Part shown: positions 1 to 7,067 of the stretch, in pieces | Numbering within the stretch: the stretch's first letter is position 1 | Layout: each line of letters opens with the position of its first letter | Source: an uncultured Verrucomicrobiota bacterium | Lineage (GTDB): Bacteria > Verrucomicrobiota > Kiritimatiellia > CAIVKH01 | Length of the DNA: 10,356 bases | Assembly (NCBI GenBank): GCA_937894535.1 | Contig: CALBHI010000198.1 | Coordinates: 1 to 10,356 of the forward strand | Reading direction: 5' to 3' | Notes under the pieces: model-generated | Databases searched by the model: none | What the model was told of the DNA's origin: nothing | The model's input: only the letters and a program-made list of their open reading frames with translations | Translations under genes and position numbers: made by a program

Positions 1-1939
1 CCTCGTGTGCGCCCTCGCGCACGTCGAGTCGAATGCCCGGCCCGGCCATCACGCCGGGCCCGGTCACCCCGGCGAGGGCCAGGATCTGGTCCCATACCCG
101 GCGCAAGCCATCGCGTTCGGGTTGGGTGCCGATGTACCAGGCCGTGCCCTTTCCGGAGTGGTGACGGGTGATGGCGGGTCCACCGGCAAAAAAATCCCCG
201 GTAAACGTGGCGACCACGTCGGCGTCGAGGACCTGCATGACTTCCGCGAGCAGTTCGGTGGCGCAGGTGGTACCGTCGTTAAAGCGCAGGTGGTTGGGAT
301 GGGTTTCGGTGACCGGTTGCCACTCATCCACGCGCACGCCCACGAGATCGGACAGCAAGCCCGGGTAGCCGCCGACCCAGACTTGTTCGCTCTCGTTGAC
401 GACGCCGCTGAAATAGCCCAGCACCAGGGTGCCGCCGGCGGCGACGAAGGTGCGCAGGCCGTCCGCCTGGTCGGGCGTAAGCTGGTAGAGGGCCGGTGCG
501 AAGAGCACGTCGTATCCGGTCAGGGCGGCTCCCGGTTCCACCATATCCACGGCGATGTGGGCATCCCACAGGGGGCGGTGCCAGGCCCGCACGATGCGTT
601 CGTAGTCAAAGACCGTTGGTTTGGCATCGAGCTCCAGGGCCCACCGGTTCGGCCAGCTGATCATCATGGCCACCCGAGCCCGGGTGCGGGTGCCGGCCAC
701 GCTGGCCAGCTTGCGGAGGTCGGCACCCAGTTCGCAGACTTCACGGAAGATCCGGCTATCCGGTCCGGAATGGGGCAGCATGGCGGCATGGTATTTTTCC
801 GCGCCGGCCCGGGAGGCCCGCCACTGGAAAAACATCACGCCATCGCCGCCGCGGCCCACCGCGGCCAGGCTCCAGGCCCGCATTTGGCCGGGTTGCTTGA
901 TGCGGTTCACGGACCGCCAGTTCACTTGCGAGGTCACCTGCTCCATCAGGATAAACGGTTGGCCCCCCTTGAAGGAGCGGTACAGGTCGTGGCAGACGGC
1001 GGCCTCGTGTCCGGCGTCCACCGGGGTGGCCGGATCGGGATAGCAATCCAGCGCAGCGACATCGCAGGCGCGGTAGCACTCCCACAGGTTGACCGGCTTG
1101 ATCCACAACACGCCGTTGGTGGTCACCTTGGCCTCCGGGACCACGCTGCGCACGGCGGCGATTTCCGCGGTCAACACCCCCCGCAGGGCGTGATCCATGA
1201 AGCGCTGGTAATCGAGCGCCTGGGCCGGGTTGTTGGTGTAGGGCATGGCCCGGGGTACGGAGACTTCCTCCCAGGTCCCATAGTGTTGGGACCAGAAGGC
1301 GGTGCCCCAGGCCTCGTTCAGGGCGGCCAGCGAACCGTAGCGTTCATGCAACCACTGGCGGAATCCCGCCTCGCAGGTGGAGCAATAGCAGGCCCGCAGG
1401 TGGCAGCCGATCTCGTTGTTGATATGCCAGAGGGCGACGGCGGGATGCCGTCCATACCGGCGGGCCAGCTCCCGGATGATCCGGGAAGAGGCCTCGCGGT
1501 AGGCCACGCTGTTCGGGCAATAATGTTGGCGTGATCCGTGGCTTAGCCTCACGCCGCTTTGGGTGACCGGCAGGCTCTCCGGGTGCAGGCGGGCCAGCCA
1601 GGCCGGCGGGGATGCGGTGGCGGTGGCGAGGCACAGGGAAATTCCGCCGTCCCAAAGTTTTTCGATGATGCTGTCCAACCAGCTGAAATCGAATTGCTCC
1701 GGTGACGGCTCCAGTTTGGCCCAGGAGAAAATAGCCAGGCTGACGAGGTTGACCCCGGCCCGTCGCATCAGGTCGATGTCTTCATCCCAGCAGGATGGAT
1801 CCCATTGTTCCGGATTGTAATCGCCCCCGTAGAGCATGCCGCGGGGCAGGCCGGGGATCGTGTCGGCGAGGGTGGTGGCGGGGGCGGAATGTCTGTCGAG
1901 TGGCTGATTCACGCGGCCATCATGTTTTGCGTGCGGCAT
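1..1939 (-). CDS. GH42 beta-galactosidase (C-terminus cut by window edge)
   Basis: Family GH42 enzymes hydrolyse terminal beta-D-galactosyl residues from oligosaccharides by a retaining mechanism. The frame is open from ATG 1939 to the left edge (646 codons). GH42 proteins are usually about 650-700 residues, so only the end of the C-terminal domain is missing. Visible motifs are GMLYGGDYNPEQW (residues 34-46), the acid/base motif WHINNE (E176), and the nucleophile motif PFILMEQ (E333), followed by a conserved FFQWRASRAGAEKYHAAM stretch. Cys141, Cys184, Cys186 and Cys189 match the zinc-site cysteines known from Thermus GH42. A trimerisation-like domain with GGTLVLGYFSG and then a short C-terminal beta domain follow. 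There is no signal peptide, so a cytoplasmic enzyme acting on imported oligosaccharide is inferred. The start is uncertain: no clear ribosome binding site precedes ATG 1939, and GTG 1912 is an alternative. The gene lies 76 bases downstream of the LamG gene, probably on the same transcript. Family assignment is firm; the exact linkage cleaved is unknown. Confidence 0.93.
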   Translation of the reverse strand, partial: MPHAKHDGRVNQPLDRHSAPATTLADTIPGLPRGMLYGGDYNPEQWDPSCWDEDIDLMRRAGVNLVSLAIFSWAKLEPSPEQFDFSWLDSIIEKLWDGGISLCLATATASPPAWLARLHPESLPVTQSGVRLSHGSRQHYCPNSVAYREASSRIIRELARRYGRHPAVALWHINNEIGCHLRACYCSTCEAGFRQWLHERYGSLAALNEAWGTAFWSQHYGTWEEVSVPRAMPYTNNPAQALDYQRFMDHALRGVLTAEIAAVRSVVPEAKVTTNGVLWIKPVNLWECYRACDVAALDCYPDPATPVDAGHEAAVCHDLYRSFKGGQPFILMEQVTSQVNWRSVNRIKQPGQMRAWSLAAVGRGGDGVMFFQWRASRAGAEKYHAAMLPHSGPDSRIFREVCELGADLRKLASVAGTRTRARVAMMISWPNRWALELDAKPTVFDYERIVRAWHRPLWDAHIAVDMVEPGAALTGYDVLFAPALYQLTPDQADGLRTFVAAGGTLVLGYFSGVVNESEQVWVGGYPGLLSDLVGVRVDEWQPVTETHPNHLRFNDGTTCATELLAEVMQVLDADVVATFTGDFFAGGPAITRHHSGKGTAWYIGTQPERDGLRRVWDQILALAGVTGPGVMAGPGIRLDVREGAHE

Positions 1940-2015
1940 GATCGGCAATGCGCTTTTCGTGCCAAACCGTGCCGTTCGCTCCCGATGACATTCACGGGGA
2001 ACGGGATCGTGCGCC
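1940..2015 (-). other. Short gap between LamG and GH42 genes
   Basis: This 76-base gap on the minus strand separates the LamG stop codon from the GH42 start. I see no stable hairpin followed by T residues and no convincing promoter, so read-through from the LamG gene into GH42 is the simplest reading. Confidence 0.4.
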
Positions 2016-2819
2016 TCACGGCTTCCTCCAGCGCCGCCGCATGGCATACGCGATGGCTCCGGCCAGCGCCAGTAGGCCCCATACCCCGAAGGCGGGTATG
2101 ATGAACTGCACCTGGCTCGCGTTCAGCGCGGTTCGATACAAGCGGAAGTCGTCGATTTGGCCGGTGAAGTTTTTGGTCACATTGCCCTTGAGTTTGCCCA
2201 GCATCCACAATTTCACCGCATCGGTCGCGTTCCAGGTGTTGGACCCCACTTGCACGCCGTTTACATACAGGACACTGCTGTTGGCCGCCCGGTTTGCGGT
2301 CCAGGCTACATGGTGCCACTTCCCGTCGCTGACATACGCGGAGGGATTCGGATCCGTCCAGATTCCGGTGGCTCCCGGCAACCCGTTGGGATTGGAAAGA
2401 TAGATATGGCCGGCGGCGGATACTTCCAGCGCCATTTTGTGTTCGGCGATGGTCTGTGCTTCGATGGTGACCGGGACACGCCAATTGGCCTGGGTTGTTC
2501 TGATCCAAAACGCCACCGTGAGGTTCGAGAACGAAAGCCCCAGTCCCTGGATGTTGCGCCAGACTTCATGGCCCTGGTTGTCGATCAAGTTTACCGCCAA
2601 CCCGAAATTGGTTGGTCCCTGAGTAAATCCTGGCGTAGTGATCCCGCTGGTGCTGGCTACCGCATTCGAGGCGCTGTCCTGGAAATTCATTTCAAAGGCA
2701 TAATGACCGAACAACGTCGCATGGCCTGGCCGCGTGCTGCACAGGAGGGCGGCGAGGATGCAGGCCGCGAGGATTCCGCGGGGCATGGCCGGGATGTGCT
2801 GGTTACGAATCGATTTCAT
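2016..2819 (-). CDS. Secreted LamG/concanavalin-fold protein with C-terminal membrane sorting tail
   Basis: A 267-residue exported protein. Residues 1-34 form a signal peptide (basic start, hydrophobic core MPRGILAACILAALL, likely cut after GHA). Residues 37-237 show the LamG/Laminin_G_3 pattern: LTVAFWIRTT (100-109), DGKWHHVAWT (165-174), YVNGVQVGS (185-193) and FTGQIDDFRLYRTALN (218-233). Such domains commonly bind glycans or act as adhesive modules. The last 27 residues are tripartite: IPAFGVWG (241-248), a hydrophobic helix to about 259, and the basic end RRRWRKP. This resembles exosortase-type CTERM tails, most closely the IPTL-CTERM pattern (IPTLxxWG), but it lacks the Thr and Leu. ATG 2819 is preferred because GGGAGG lies 4 bases upstream; a TTG at 2831 falls on that ribosome binding site. 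No catalytic motif is seen. A surface-displayed glycan-binding or structural role is an inference. Confidence 0.85.
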   Translation of the reverse strand: MKSIRNQHIPAMPRGILAACILAALLCSTRPGHATLFGHYAFEMNFQDSASNAVASTSGITTPGFTQGPTNFGLAVNLIDNQGHEVWRNIQGLGLSFSNLTVAFWIRTTQANWRVPVTIEAQTIAEHKMALEVSAAGHIYLSNPNGLPGATGIWTDPNPSAYVSDGKWHHVAWTANRAANSSVLYVNGVQVGSNTWNATDAVKLWMLGKLKGNVTKNFTGQIDDFRLYRTALNASQVQFIIPAFGVWGLLALAGAIAYAMRRRWRKP

Positions 2820-2823
2820 GAGA

Positions 2824-2829
2824 CCTCCC
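2824..2829 (-). promoter_or_regulatory. Ribosome binding site of LamG gene
   Basis: GGGAGG on the minus strand ends 4 bases before ATG 2819. It fixes this ATG as the start and argues against the in-frame TTG at 2831-2829, which overlaps the site. Confidence 0.75.
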
Positions 2830-2857
2830 AAAGCAGTTGAGCATAAGGGATATCATT

Positions 2858-2876
2858 ACCCGGATGTCGCCCGGGT
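2858..2876 (-). other. Small hairpin in LamG 5' leader
   Basis: ACCCGG (2858-2863) and CCGGGT (2871-2876) form a perfect 6-bp inverted repeat with a 7-base loop. It starts a few bases downstream of the predicted minus-strand transcription start, so it would sit near the 5' end of the LamG mRNA. It could stabilise the transcript or be an operator. No T-run follows, so it does not look like a terminator. Confidence 0.4.
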
Positions 2877-2886
2877 GATAAATCGC

Positions 2887-2915
2887 ATTATATGCTATAG
2901 ATTGCAGTTTGTGAC
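2887..2915 (-). promoter_or_regulatory. Predicted sigma70-type promoter for LamG and GH42 genes
   Basis: On the minus strand a perfect TATAAT (2892-2887) is preceded, with a 17-base spacer, by GTCACA (2915-2910), which matches 4 of 6 bases of TTGACA. The surrounding stretch is clearly more AT-rich than the rest of the window. Transcription would start near 2880, giving a leader of about 60 bases before ATG 2819. The promoter lies just past the sulfatase stop codon, so LamG and GH42 could be expressed independently of the sulfatase. Confidence 0.6.
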
Positions 2916-2926
2916 ATTGGGGTGGA

Positions 2927-4447
2927 TCACGCCCCGCTGATCCTCGGCATCCACAGGGGCTGGCTGATCATCTGGGCCTGGACCAGGTGTGTCAGCAGCC
3001 GGATTTTCACATCACGGAAATCGATGTCATCCCATCGGTTGCGGCATTCGCCGGGGTCATCCTGCAGGTCGAATAGTTCGCCGTAGTCGTGTCCGAAATA
3101 GACCGTGATTTTGTAGCGTTCCTCCACCACGGTATTCAGGAACATCGTGGTGGGTTGGTGCCGGTGTTCGACGAGTACATGATCGCGGCGGGTTGTGGCC
3201 GCGCCTTTCCACACCGCGGCCTGGTTCAATCCGCTCATGGTCCGGGGAACGGGCAGGCCGGCCCAGGCGAGTGATGTCGGTGCGTAATCGACCAGCGATT
3301 GCAGCGCGTCGCTGGTTTGTCCGGCCGGTACGGTTCCCGGTTGGCGCACGATCATGGGAACCTTCAGCAGGTCTTCGTAATGGAAGGGACCTTTCCGGAT
3401 CAGGCCGTGCTGGCCAAAGACATGGCCGTGGTCGCTGGTGAAAATGACCAGGGTATTTTCCGCGAGACCGAGGGCATCAAGGTGGTCGACGATGGAGCCG
3501 ATGTAGTGGTCCATGCAGCTGACCATGCCGTAATAAATGGCGATGTCCTTGGCGAGCGCGTTGCGGTCCTGGAGGTGGCTGTGCAGTCCGTGACAACCTG
3601 CGCCGTCCGGTTCGGCGTAGGCGGAAAAGTCCGGGTCTTTTTCCTGGGTCATGTTGAAGTGCGGGGGGTTGGTCGCGTGCTCGCCCGGCACCATGGACGG
3701 CACCGTGATGGTGGCTGGGTCGTACATGGTGTCCCAGGGGCGCGGGACGAGGTAATCCGGATGCGGGTCAAAAAAACTGGCCCACAGGAAGAAGGGTTTT
3801 TGTTCCGCGTGGCACTCGCGGATCAGCGCATTGGTCCGTTCGGCAATCCATGCGTTGTAATGAAAGGTCTCGGGGATTTCCCAGGTGTGGACCTGCCGGT
3901 CGTTGTGGCCGGTGGGCGGGCGGAAGTAGTCGCGCCAGTTGTGAAGGCCCTTTTCCTCCATCCACAAGGCATAGTGCTGGCCAACGTGCGCCTCGTCGGT
4001 GTGGTTTCGGGCCAGTTCCACGTGCTGAAAACCGTAGAAGGGGCCGTGGAAATCCTTCCAGAAGTCGAGGTCTTGAAGGAGTGGGTAGGATTCCAGCGAT
4101 GGGTAATCCGGCGTGGAGGCCAACGGCTGGAAATGCGCCTTGCCGACCAGTCCGGTGAAATAGCCGGCGCGCTGAAAGTGTTCGCCCACCGTGGGCACAT
4201 TTTCCGGCAGTTTGGTCCCTAGCATCCAGCATCCGTGCTGGTTCGGCATCAAGCCGGTGAGCATGGACGCCCGGGTGGGTGAACAGGTCGGGTGGGGGCA
4301 GTAGGCGCGGGTGAACAGGGTGCCTTCGGTGGACAGCTTGTCGAGGCAGGGCGTCTTGATCTCCGGGTTGCGCAGGCCGAGGGTGTTCCAGTGCTGCTGG
4401 TCGCTGGTGATCCAGAGTACATTCACGGGCGGTTTCATGGAGGTCAT
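2927..4447 (-). CDS. Formylglycine-dependent type I sulfatase
   Basis: A 506-residue sulfatase of the alkaline-phosphatase superfamily (type S1) that removes sulfate esters from carbohydrates. The N-terminal motif NVLWITSDQQHW supplies metal ligand D16 with Q17. The activation motif is C55-S-P-T-R59 within PTCSPTRASMLTG; Cys55 must be converted to formylglycine by FGE or anSME, neither of which is encoded here. Other active-site residues visible are K103 and H105 (GKAHF), H229 (FFDPHPD), D339/H340 (FTSDHGH) and K352 (IRKGPFHYED). The C-terminal sulfatase subdomain with GELFDLQDDPGE follows. The open frame runs upstream to 4594, but those extra 49 residues are Cys-rich and unlike the family, so ATG 4447 (or 4438, residue 4) is the likely start. 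Neither start has a clear ribosome binding site. No signal peptide is seen, which is unusual for polysaccharide sulfatases and suggests a cytoplasmic enzyme. The substrate sugar cannot be deduced. Confidence 0.93.
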   Translation of the reverse strand: MTSMKPPVNVLWITSDQQHWNTLGLRNPEIKTPCLDKLSTEGTLFTRAYCPHPTCSPTRASMLTGLMPNQHGCWMLGTKLPENVPTVGEHFQRAGYFTGLVGKAHFQPLASTPDYPSLESYPLLQDLDFWKDFHGPFYGFQHVELARNHTDEAHVGQHYALWMEEKGLHNWRDYFRPPTGHNDRQVHTWEIPETFHYNAWIAERTNALIRECHAEQKPFFLWASFFDPHPDYLVPRPWDTMYDPATITVPSMVPGEHATNPPHFNMTQEKDPDFSAYAEPDGAGCHGLHSHLQDRNALAKDIAIYYGMVSCMDHYIGSIVDHLDALGLAENTLVIFTSDHGHVFGQHGLIRKGPFHYEDLLKVPMIVRQPGTVPAGQTSDALQSLVDYAPTSLAWAGLPVPRTMSGLNQAAVWKGAATTRRDHVLVEHRHQPTTMFLNTVVEERYKITVYFGHDYGELFDLQDDPGECRNRWDDIDFRDVKIRLLTHLVQAQMISQPLWMPRISGA

Positions 4448-4641
4448 GGTGCTATCCGGTGCATGCGGGTGAAACAAGCAGTTTTTGGCTTTCCTTGCCG
4501 GCTTGGCACACACGCCGTACTTCGGGCATTTCCGCACACTACGGCATGAATAGCAAATTGAACCGGACTGCCGTGTGAACATACTGGGGTGCATGGGCGC
4601 GCGGTGGAACTGTCCCGCGAGGTCGTCGGCGCCACGATGCT
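4448..4641. promoter_or_regulatory. Divergent intergenic region (sulfatase / unknown secreted protein)
   Basis: These 194 bases separate the two divergent gene arms and must hold the promoters for both. On the plus strand a weak candidate is TTGAAC (4558-4563), a 16-base spacer, then CATACT (4580-4585), each 4 of 6 to consensus. An inverted repeat GCCGTA (4514-4519) / TACGGC (4540-4545), 20 bases apart, could be a regulator site but may be chance. I found no convincing minus-strand promoter and no good ribosome binding site for either gene. Confidence 0.4.
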
Positions 4642-5742
4642 ATGAAGATTCGGATCGGTAGATGTTCGGTTGTTTTGTTGCTGGCTGCCGTACCCGGCGT
4701 TATGCCTGGTTCTGCAGCACCAGGGGAGGCGTTGCCACCGCGCGATGCGTGGTTGTGGCCGTTTTCTTCCGGGTCCGTCTGGAATATGCCGGTGGGTGAT
4801 GGTGCGGAGTACCTGGATGCCGGCCTGCCTGCTCCGCGCGCCATCGGTTGCGACATCGAGTGGCACCTGCGCACAGAACCCGGAGATCCCGTTGTGGCCG
4901 TCTACGCGCCGTCGGACTGGGAGCAGCGGTGGCCGGGAGATCGCCGCCTCGGGGAACTTCGTATTCCGGCCGATCTGATCATACCCGATGCGGCACCACC
5001 CCACACCCCGAATGCCTGCGCGGTGTTTCTTATGCCGGATGGCCGAACCATACGGCAGATCGAACCGGCCTGCCGACCGGAAATCGCGCCGCGTATCGTG
5101 GGTTGGCTGCATCCGGAGGATCAGGATCTCTTTGGTCCCGGTATCAAGGGGTCCCACTATGGATCGGGGTTGTCCGCGCTGGGGGGCTCGATACGGAAAG
5201 GCGAACTCCTGGCGGAGGGGCCGATCCGGCATACCCTCAAGATCAACATCTGGGGCAAGCATCTGTATTATGGCCACGACGTGCCGGGCTACCGCTGGCC
5301 GGCTGATCGGTGCGATTCCTATGCGGAGCAGCGATACCTCGGCGATAACCCCGGCCTCGTGATGGGCACGCTCCTTGCGTTGCCGCCAACGATTACATCC
5401 GCGGAGCTGAATGTGCAGACGGAGGTCGGGCTCAAGATCTTTCATGCGCTTCAGGATTATGGGGCTTATGTGTCGGATGATTCCGCCTGGGACGCCGCCG
5501 ATCTTTGCGTCGAACGTGGCGTCCCGGAGGAGGTGCTGGACCGGTTCGGGTATGCGCTGACCGGCTATGAGGGGCCCTTCGTCGATGAAATGAAGCGCAT
5601 GATAACCGTCCTGATGATCGTGGATAACAACCGGGAGGATAACCTCGCCGGGGGCGGCGTGCCGCGACAACCGCTGGCTCCGGCCTTGGTCGAACCCGGC
5701 CACCCCGATCAGGACACGAACAGGCATACCGACGGGAGGTAA
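4642..5742 (+). CDS. Secreted protein of unknown function (WPF...SVWNMPVG type)
   Basis: A 366-residue protein with an N-terminal signal peptide (MKIRIGRCSVVLLLAAVPG, cut probably near residue 26), so periplasmic or extracellular. I do not assign a named family. The sequence resembles, from memory only, bacterial hypothetical proteins that open with a WPF..S.WN.P.G.GA motif. Here it is LWPFSSGSVWNMPVGDGAEY (38-57). Strongly patterned segments follow: HYGSGLSALGGSIRKGEL (172-189), GPIRHTLKINIW (193-204), GYRWPADRCDSYA (216-228), MGTLLALPP (241-249) and YGAYVSDDSAWD (273-284). The clustered His, Asp, Tyr and Trp residues would suit a polysaccharide-active enzyme or binding protein, but no known catalytic signature is present. 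Its TAA stop lies 3 bases before the GTG of the GH63-like gene, so the two are co-expressed. ATG 4642 has no obvious ribosome binding site, but the signal peptide begins there. Confidence 0.85.
   Translation: MKIRIGRCSVVLLLAAVPGVMPGSAAPGEALPPRDAWLWPFSSGSVWNMPVGDGAEYLDAGLPAPRAIGCDIEWHLRTEPGDPVVAVYAPSDWEQRWPGDRRLGELRIPADLIIPDAAPPHTPNACAVFLMPDGRTIRQIEPACRPEIAPRIVGWLHPEDQDLFGPGIKGSHYGSGLSALGGSIRKGELLAEGPIRHTLKINIWGKHLYYGHDVPGYRWPADRCDSYAEQRYLGDNPGLVMGTLLALPPTITSAELNVQTEVGLKIFHALQDYGAYVSDDSAWDAADLCVERGVPEEVLDRFGYALTGYEGPFVDEMKRMITVLMIVDNNREDNLAGGGVPRQPLAPALVEPGHPDQDTNRHTDGR
5734..5739 (+). promoter_or_regulatory. Ribosome binding site of GH63-like gene
   Basis: GGGAGG lies inside the 3' end of the upstream gene and 6 bases before GTG 5746. 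It supports the GTG start and translational linkage of the two genes. Confidence 0.8.
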
Positions 5743-5745
5743 GGT

Positions 5746-7026
5746 GTGAACCACCAGGCGATCAAGGACTACGTTTACCAGCATTACCGGGGCATGTACC
5801 GCGAGGCGGGCCAAGGACTTCCTTTTCCGTTTTTCGCCCCGGGCAGCCATCAGTATGCCGACCAGTTGTGGGACTGGGACAGCTGGCTAACCAACGTGGC
5901 GATCCGGCAGGCGTTGCTTGATCAGGGCGATGCCGGGGCCCTGGAGATGACCAGGGCGTACGAGCGTGGCTGTATCCTCAATTGGCTTTCCGTCGCGAAA
6001 AAGACCCATGCCCGCGGGTGGATTCCCTTTGTCATGAACCGCGACATGGGCGATCCGCCGTCCGACATCTACGCCGATAGCATGCACAAACCCTGTCTCG
6101 CCCAACATGCCGCCTTTCTTGTCCGCGAGGATGGCGGGGACATGGATTGGTTACGCGAAGACCTGATGTACCTGCAATACTTCGTCAACAACTACCGCAA
6201 CCACCACCGCCATGTCTGCGGGTTGTATTTCTGGCAAAGCGATCTGGGTATCGGGGTGGATGACGACCCGTGTACGGTCGACCGCCCGCCGCGCAGCAGC
6301 GGGTCGATCTACCTGAATTGCCTCATGTACCGCGAACTGCTGGCCATGGCGTACCTGCTCGAATGTGCCGGCCTGGATGAGTGCGCGCGGTCCTACCGCG
6401 ACGATGCCGCCGCCTTGCGGTCCGCCATCCAGGCATACTGCTGGGATGAACGGGATGGTTTTTTCTACAGCGTGGACCTGAACCTGGCACCGCCGCCTTC
6501 CGGCCGCTGGAAGTTGCACAGCGGAAGGCCCCGGACCTGGCCTTGCCTGATCCAGCGCATCGGAACCTGGAGCGGGTTTCTGGCCTTGTGGGCGGAAATC
6601 GCCACTCCGGAGCAGGCCGAGCGTATCGTGAAGGACCATTACCGGAACCCCAAAAGTTTTCATGCGCCTTTTGGTGTGCGCACCCTGTCCCGGCAGGAAA
6701 GGATGTACGAGATCGTTGCGTCGGGAAATCCATCCTGCTGGCGCGGCCCGGTGTGGGGTGTCTCCAATTACCTGGTTCTCCGGGGGCTTGAGACCTACGG
6801 ATTTGATGCAGATGCATGGGACCTGGCCGGCAAGACGGTTGACCTGATGGGCCGCGACATTACGCGAACCGGCGCGATGCATGAGTACTATCAGCCGGAG
6901 AACGGCGAACCGGTGCTGAACCGCGGATTCCAGAGCTGGAACATGTTGGTCCTGAACCTGGTGGCCCGGTTGGAAAAACGTCCGGTGGTCGTTGAGTACC
7001 ATCCCGATCCATCGGGACCTGTGTGA
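5746..7026 (+). CDS. GH63/MGH1-like (alpha/alpha)6-barrel glycoside hydrolase
   Basis: A 426-residue protein with the pattern of MGH1-like/GH63 hydrolases, the group that includes mannosylglycerate and glucosylglycerate hydrolases and is related in fold to trehalases. Visible motifs are YADQLWDWDSW (37-47), SDLGIGVDDDP (165-175, aligning with the xGMDNSP acid motif, so D172 is the likely general acid), CWDERDGFFYSVD (232-244), GNPSCWRGPVWGVSNYLVL (327-345) and MHEYYQPENGEP (378-389, with E380 the likely base). These enzymes are inverting and usually act on alpha-glycosides of small substrates. The length fits a single catalytic domain. No signal peptide is present, so it is probably cytoplasmic. 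The start is GTG 5746, backed by a strong ribosome binding site. Its partner is the secreted protein directly upstream, which puts the enzyme in the same degradation pathway. The fold is confident; specificity is unknown, and trehalase-like activity is not excluded. Confidence 0.88.
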   Translation: MNHQAIKDYVYQHYRGMYREAGQGLPFPFFAPGSHQYADQLWDWDSWLTNVAIRQALLDQGDAGALEMTRAYERGCILNWLSVAKKTHARGWIPFVMNRDMGDPPSDIYADSMHKPCLAQHAAFLVREDGGDMDWLREDLMYLQYFVNNYRNHHRHVCGLYFWQSDLGIGVDDDPCTVDRPPRSSGSIYLNCLMYRELLAMAYLLECAGLDECARSYRDDAAALRSAIQAYCWDERDGFFYSVDLNLAPPPSGRWKLHSGRPRTWPCLIQRIGTWSGFLALWAEIATPEQAERIVKDHYRNPKSFHAPFGVRTLSRQERMYEIVASGNPSCWRGPVWGVSNYLVLRGLETYGFDADAWDLAGKTVDLMGRDITRTGAMHEYYQPENGEPVLNRGFQSWNMLVLNLVARLEKRPVVVEYHPDPSGPV

Positions 7027-7037
7027 GGTGCGTTGTG

Positions 7038-7059
7038 CGTTCCGTGCGGGCCCGGAACG
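7038..7059. terminator. Hairpin between convergent genes, possible bidirectional terminator
   Basis: CGTTCCG (7038-7044) and CGGAACG (7053-7059) form a perfect 7-bp stem with an 8-base loop. It lies in the 41 bases between the GH63-like stop and the Wzt-like stop, which converge. No T-run follows on either strand, so a classical intrinsic terminator is not shown; a Rho-assisted or RNA-end-protecting hairpin is possible. Confidence 0.45.
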
Positions 7060-7067
7060 GCGCGGAA

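Noticed and set aside
5..1534. Long plus-strand open frame of 509 codons
   Set aside because: It is antisense to the GH42 gene, whose minus-strand frame carries all catalytic motifs. The plus frame is Gly/His/Ala-rich with no family pattern, as expected for a GC-rich shadow.
2919..2935. Hairpin GGGGTG/CGCCCC across the sulfatase stop codon
   Set aside because: On the transcribed minus strand the stem has a C-A mismatch and no T-run follows, so it is not supported as a terminator.
4448..4594. Upstream extension of the sulfatase by 49 residues
   Set aside because: The added residues are Cys/Lys-rich, lack signal-peptide character and would fill most of the divergent promoter region.
4458..4595. 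Direct repeat GGTGCATG at 4458-4465 and 4588-4595
   Set aside because: Eight matching bases 130 apart in a GC-rich region may be chance; no further copies or symmetry were seen.
4444..5850. 468-codon minus-strand frame
   Set aside because: It lies antisense to the secreted unknown protein, which has a signal peptide and a clean coupling to the next gene. The minus reading has no recognisable domain.
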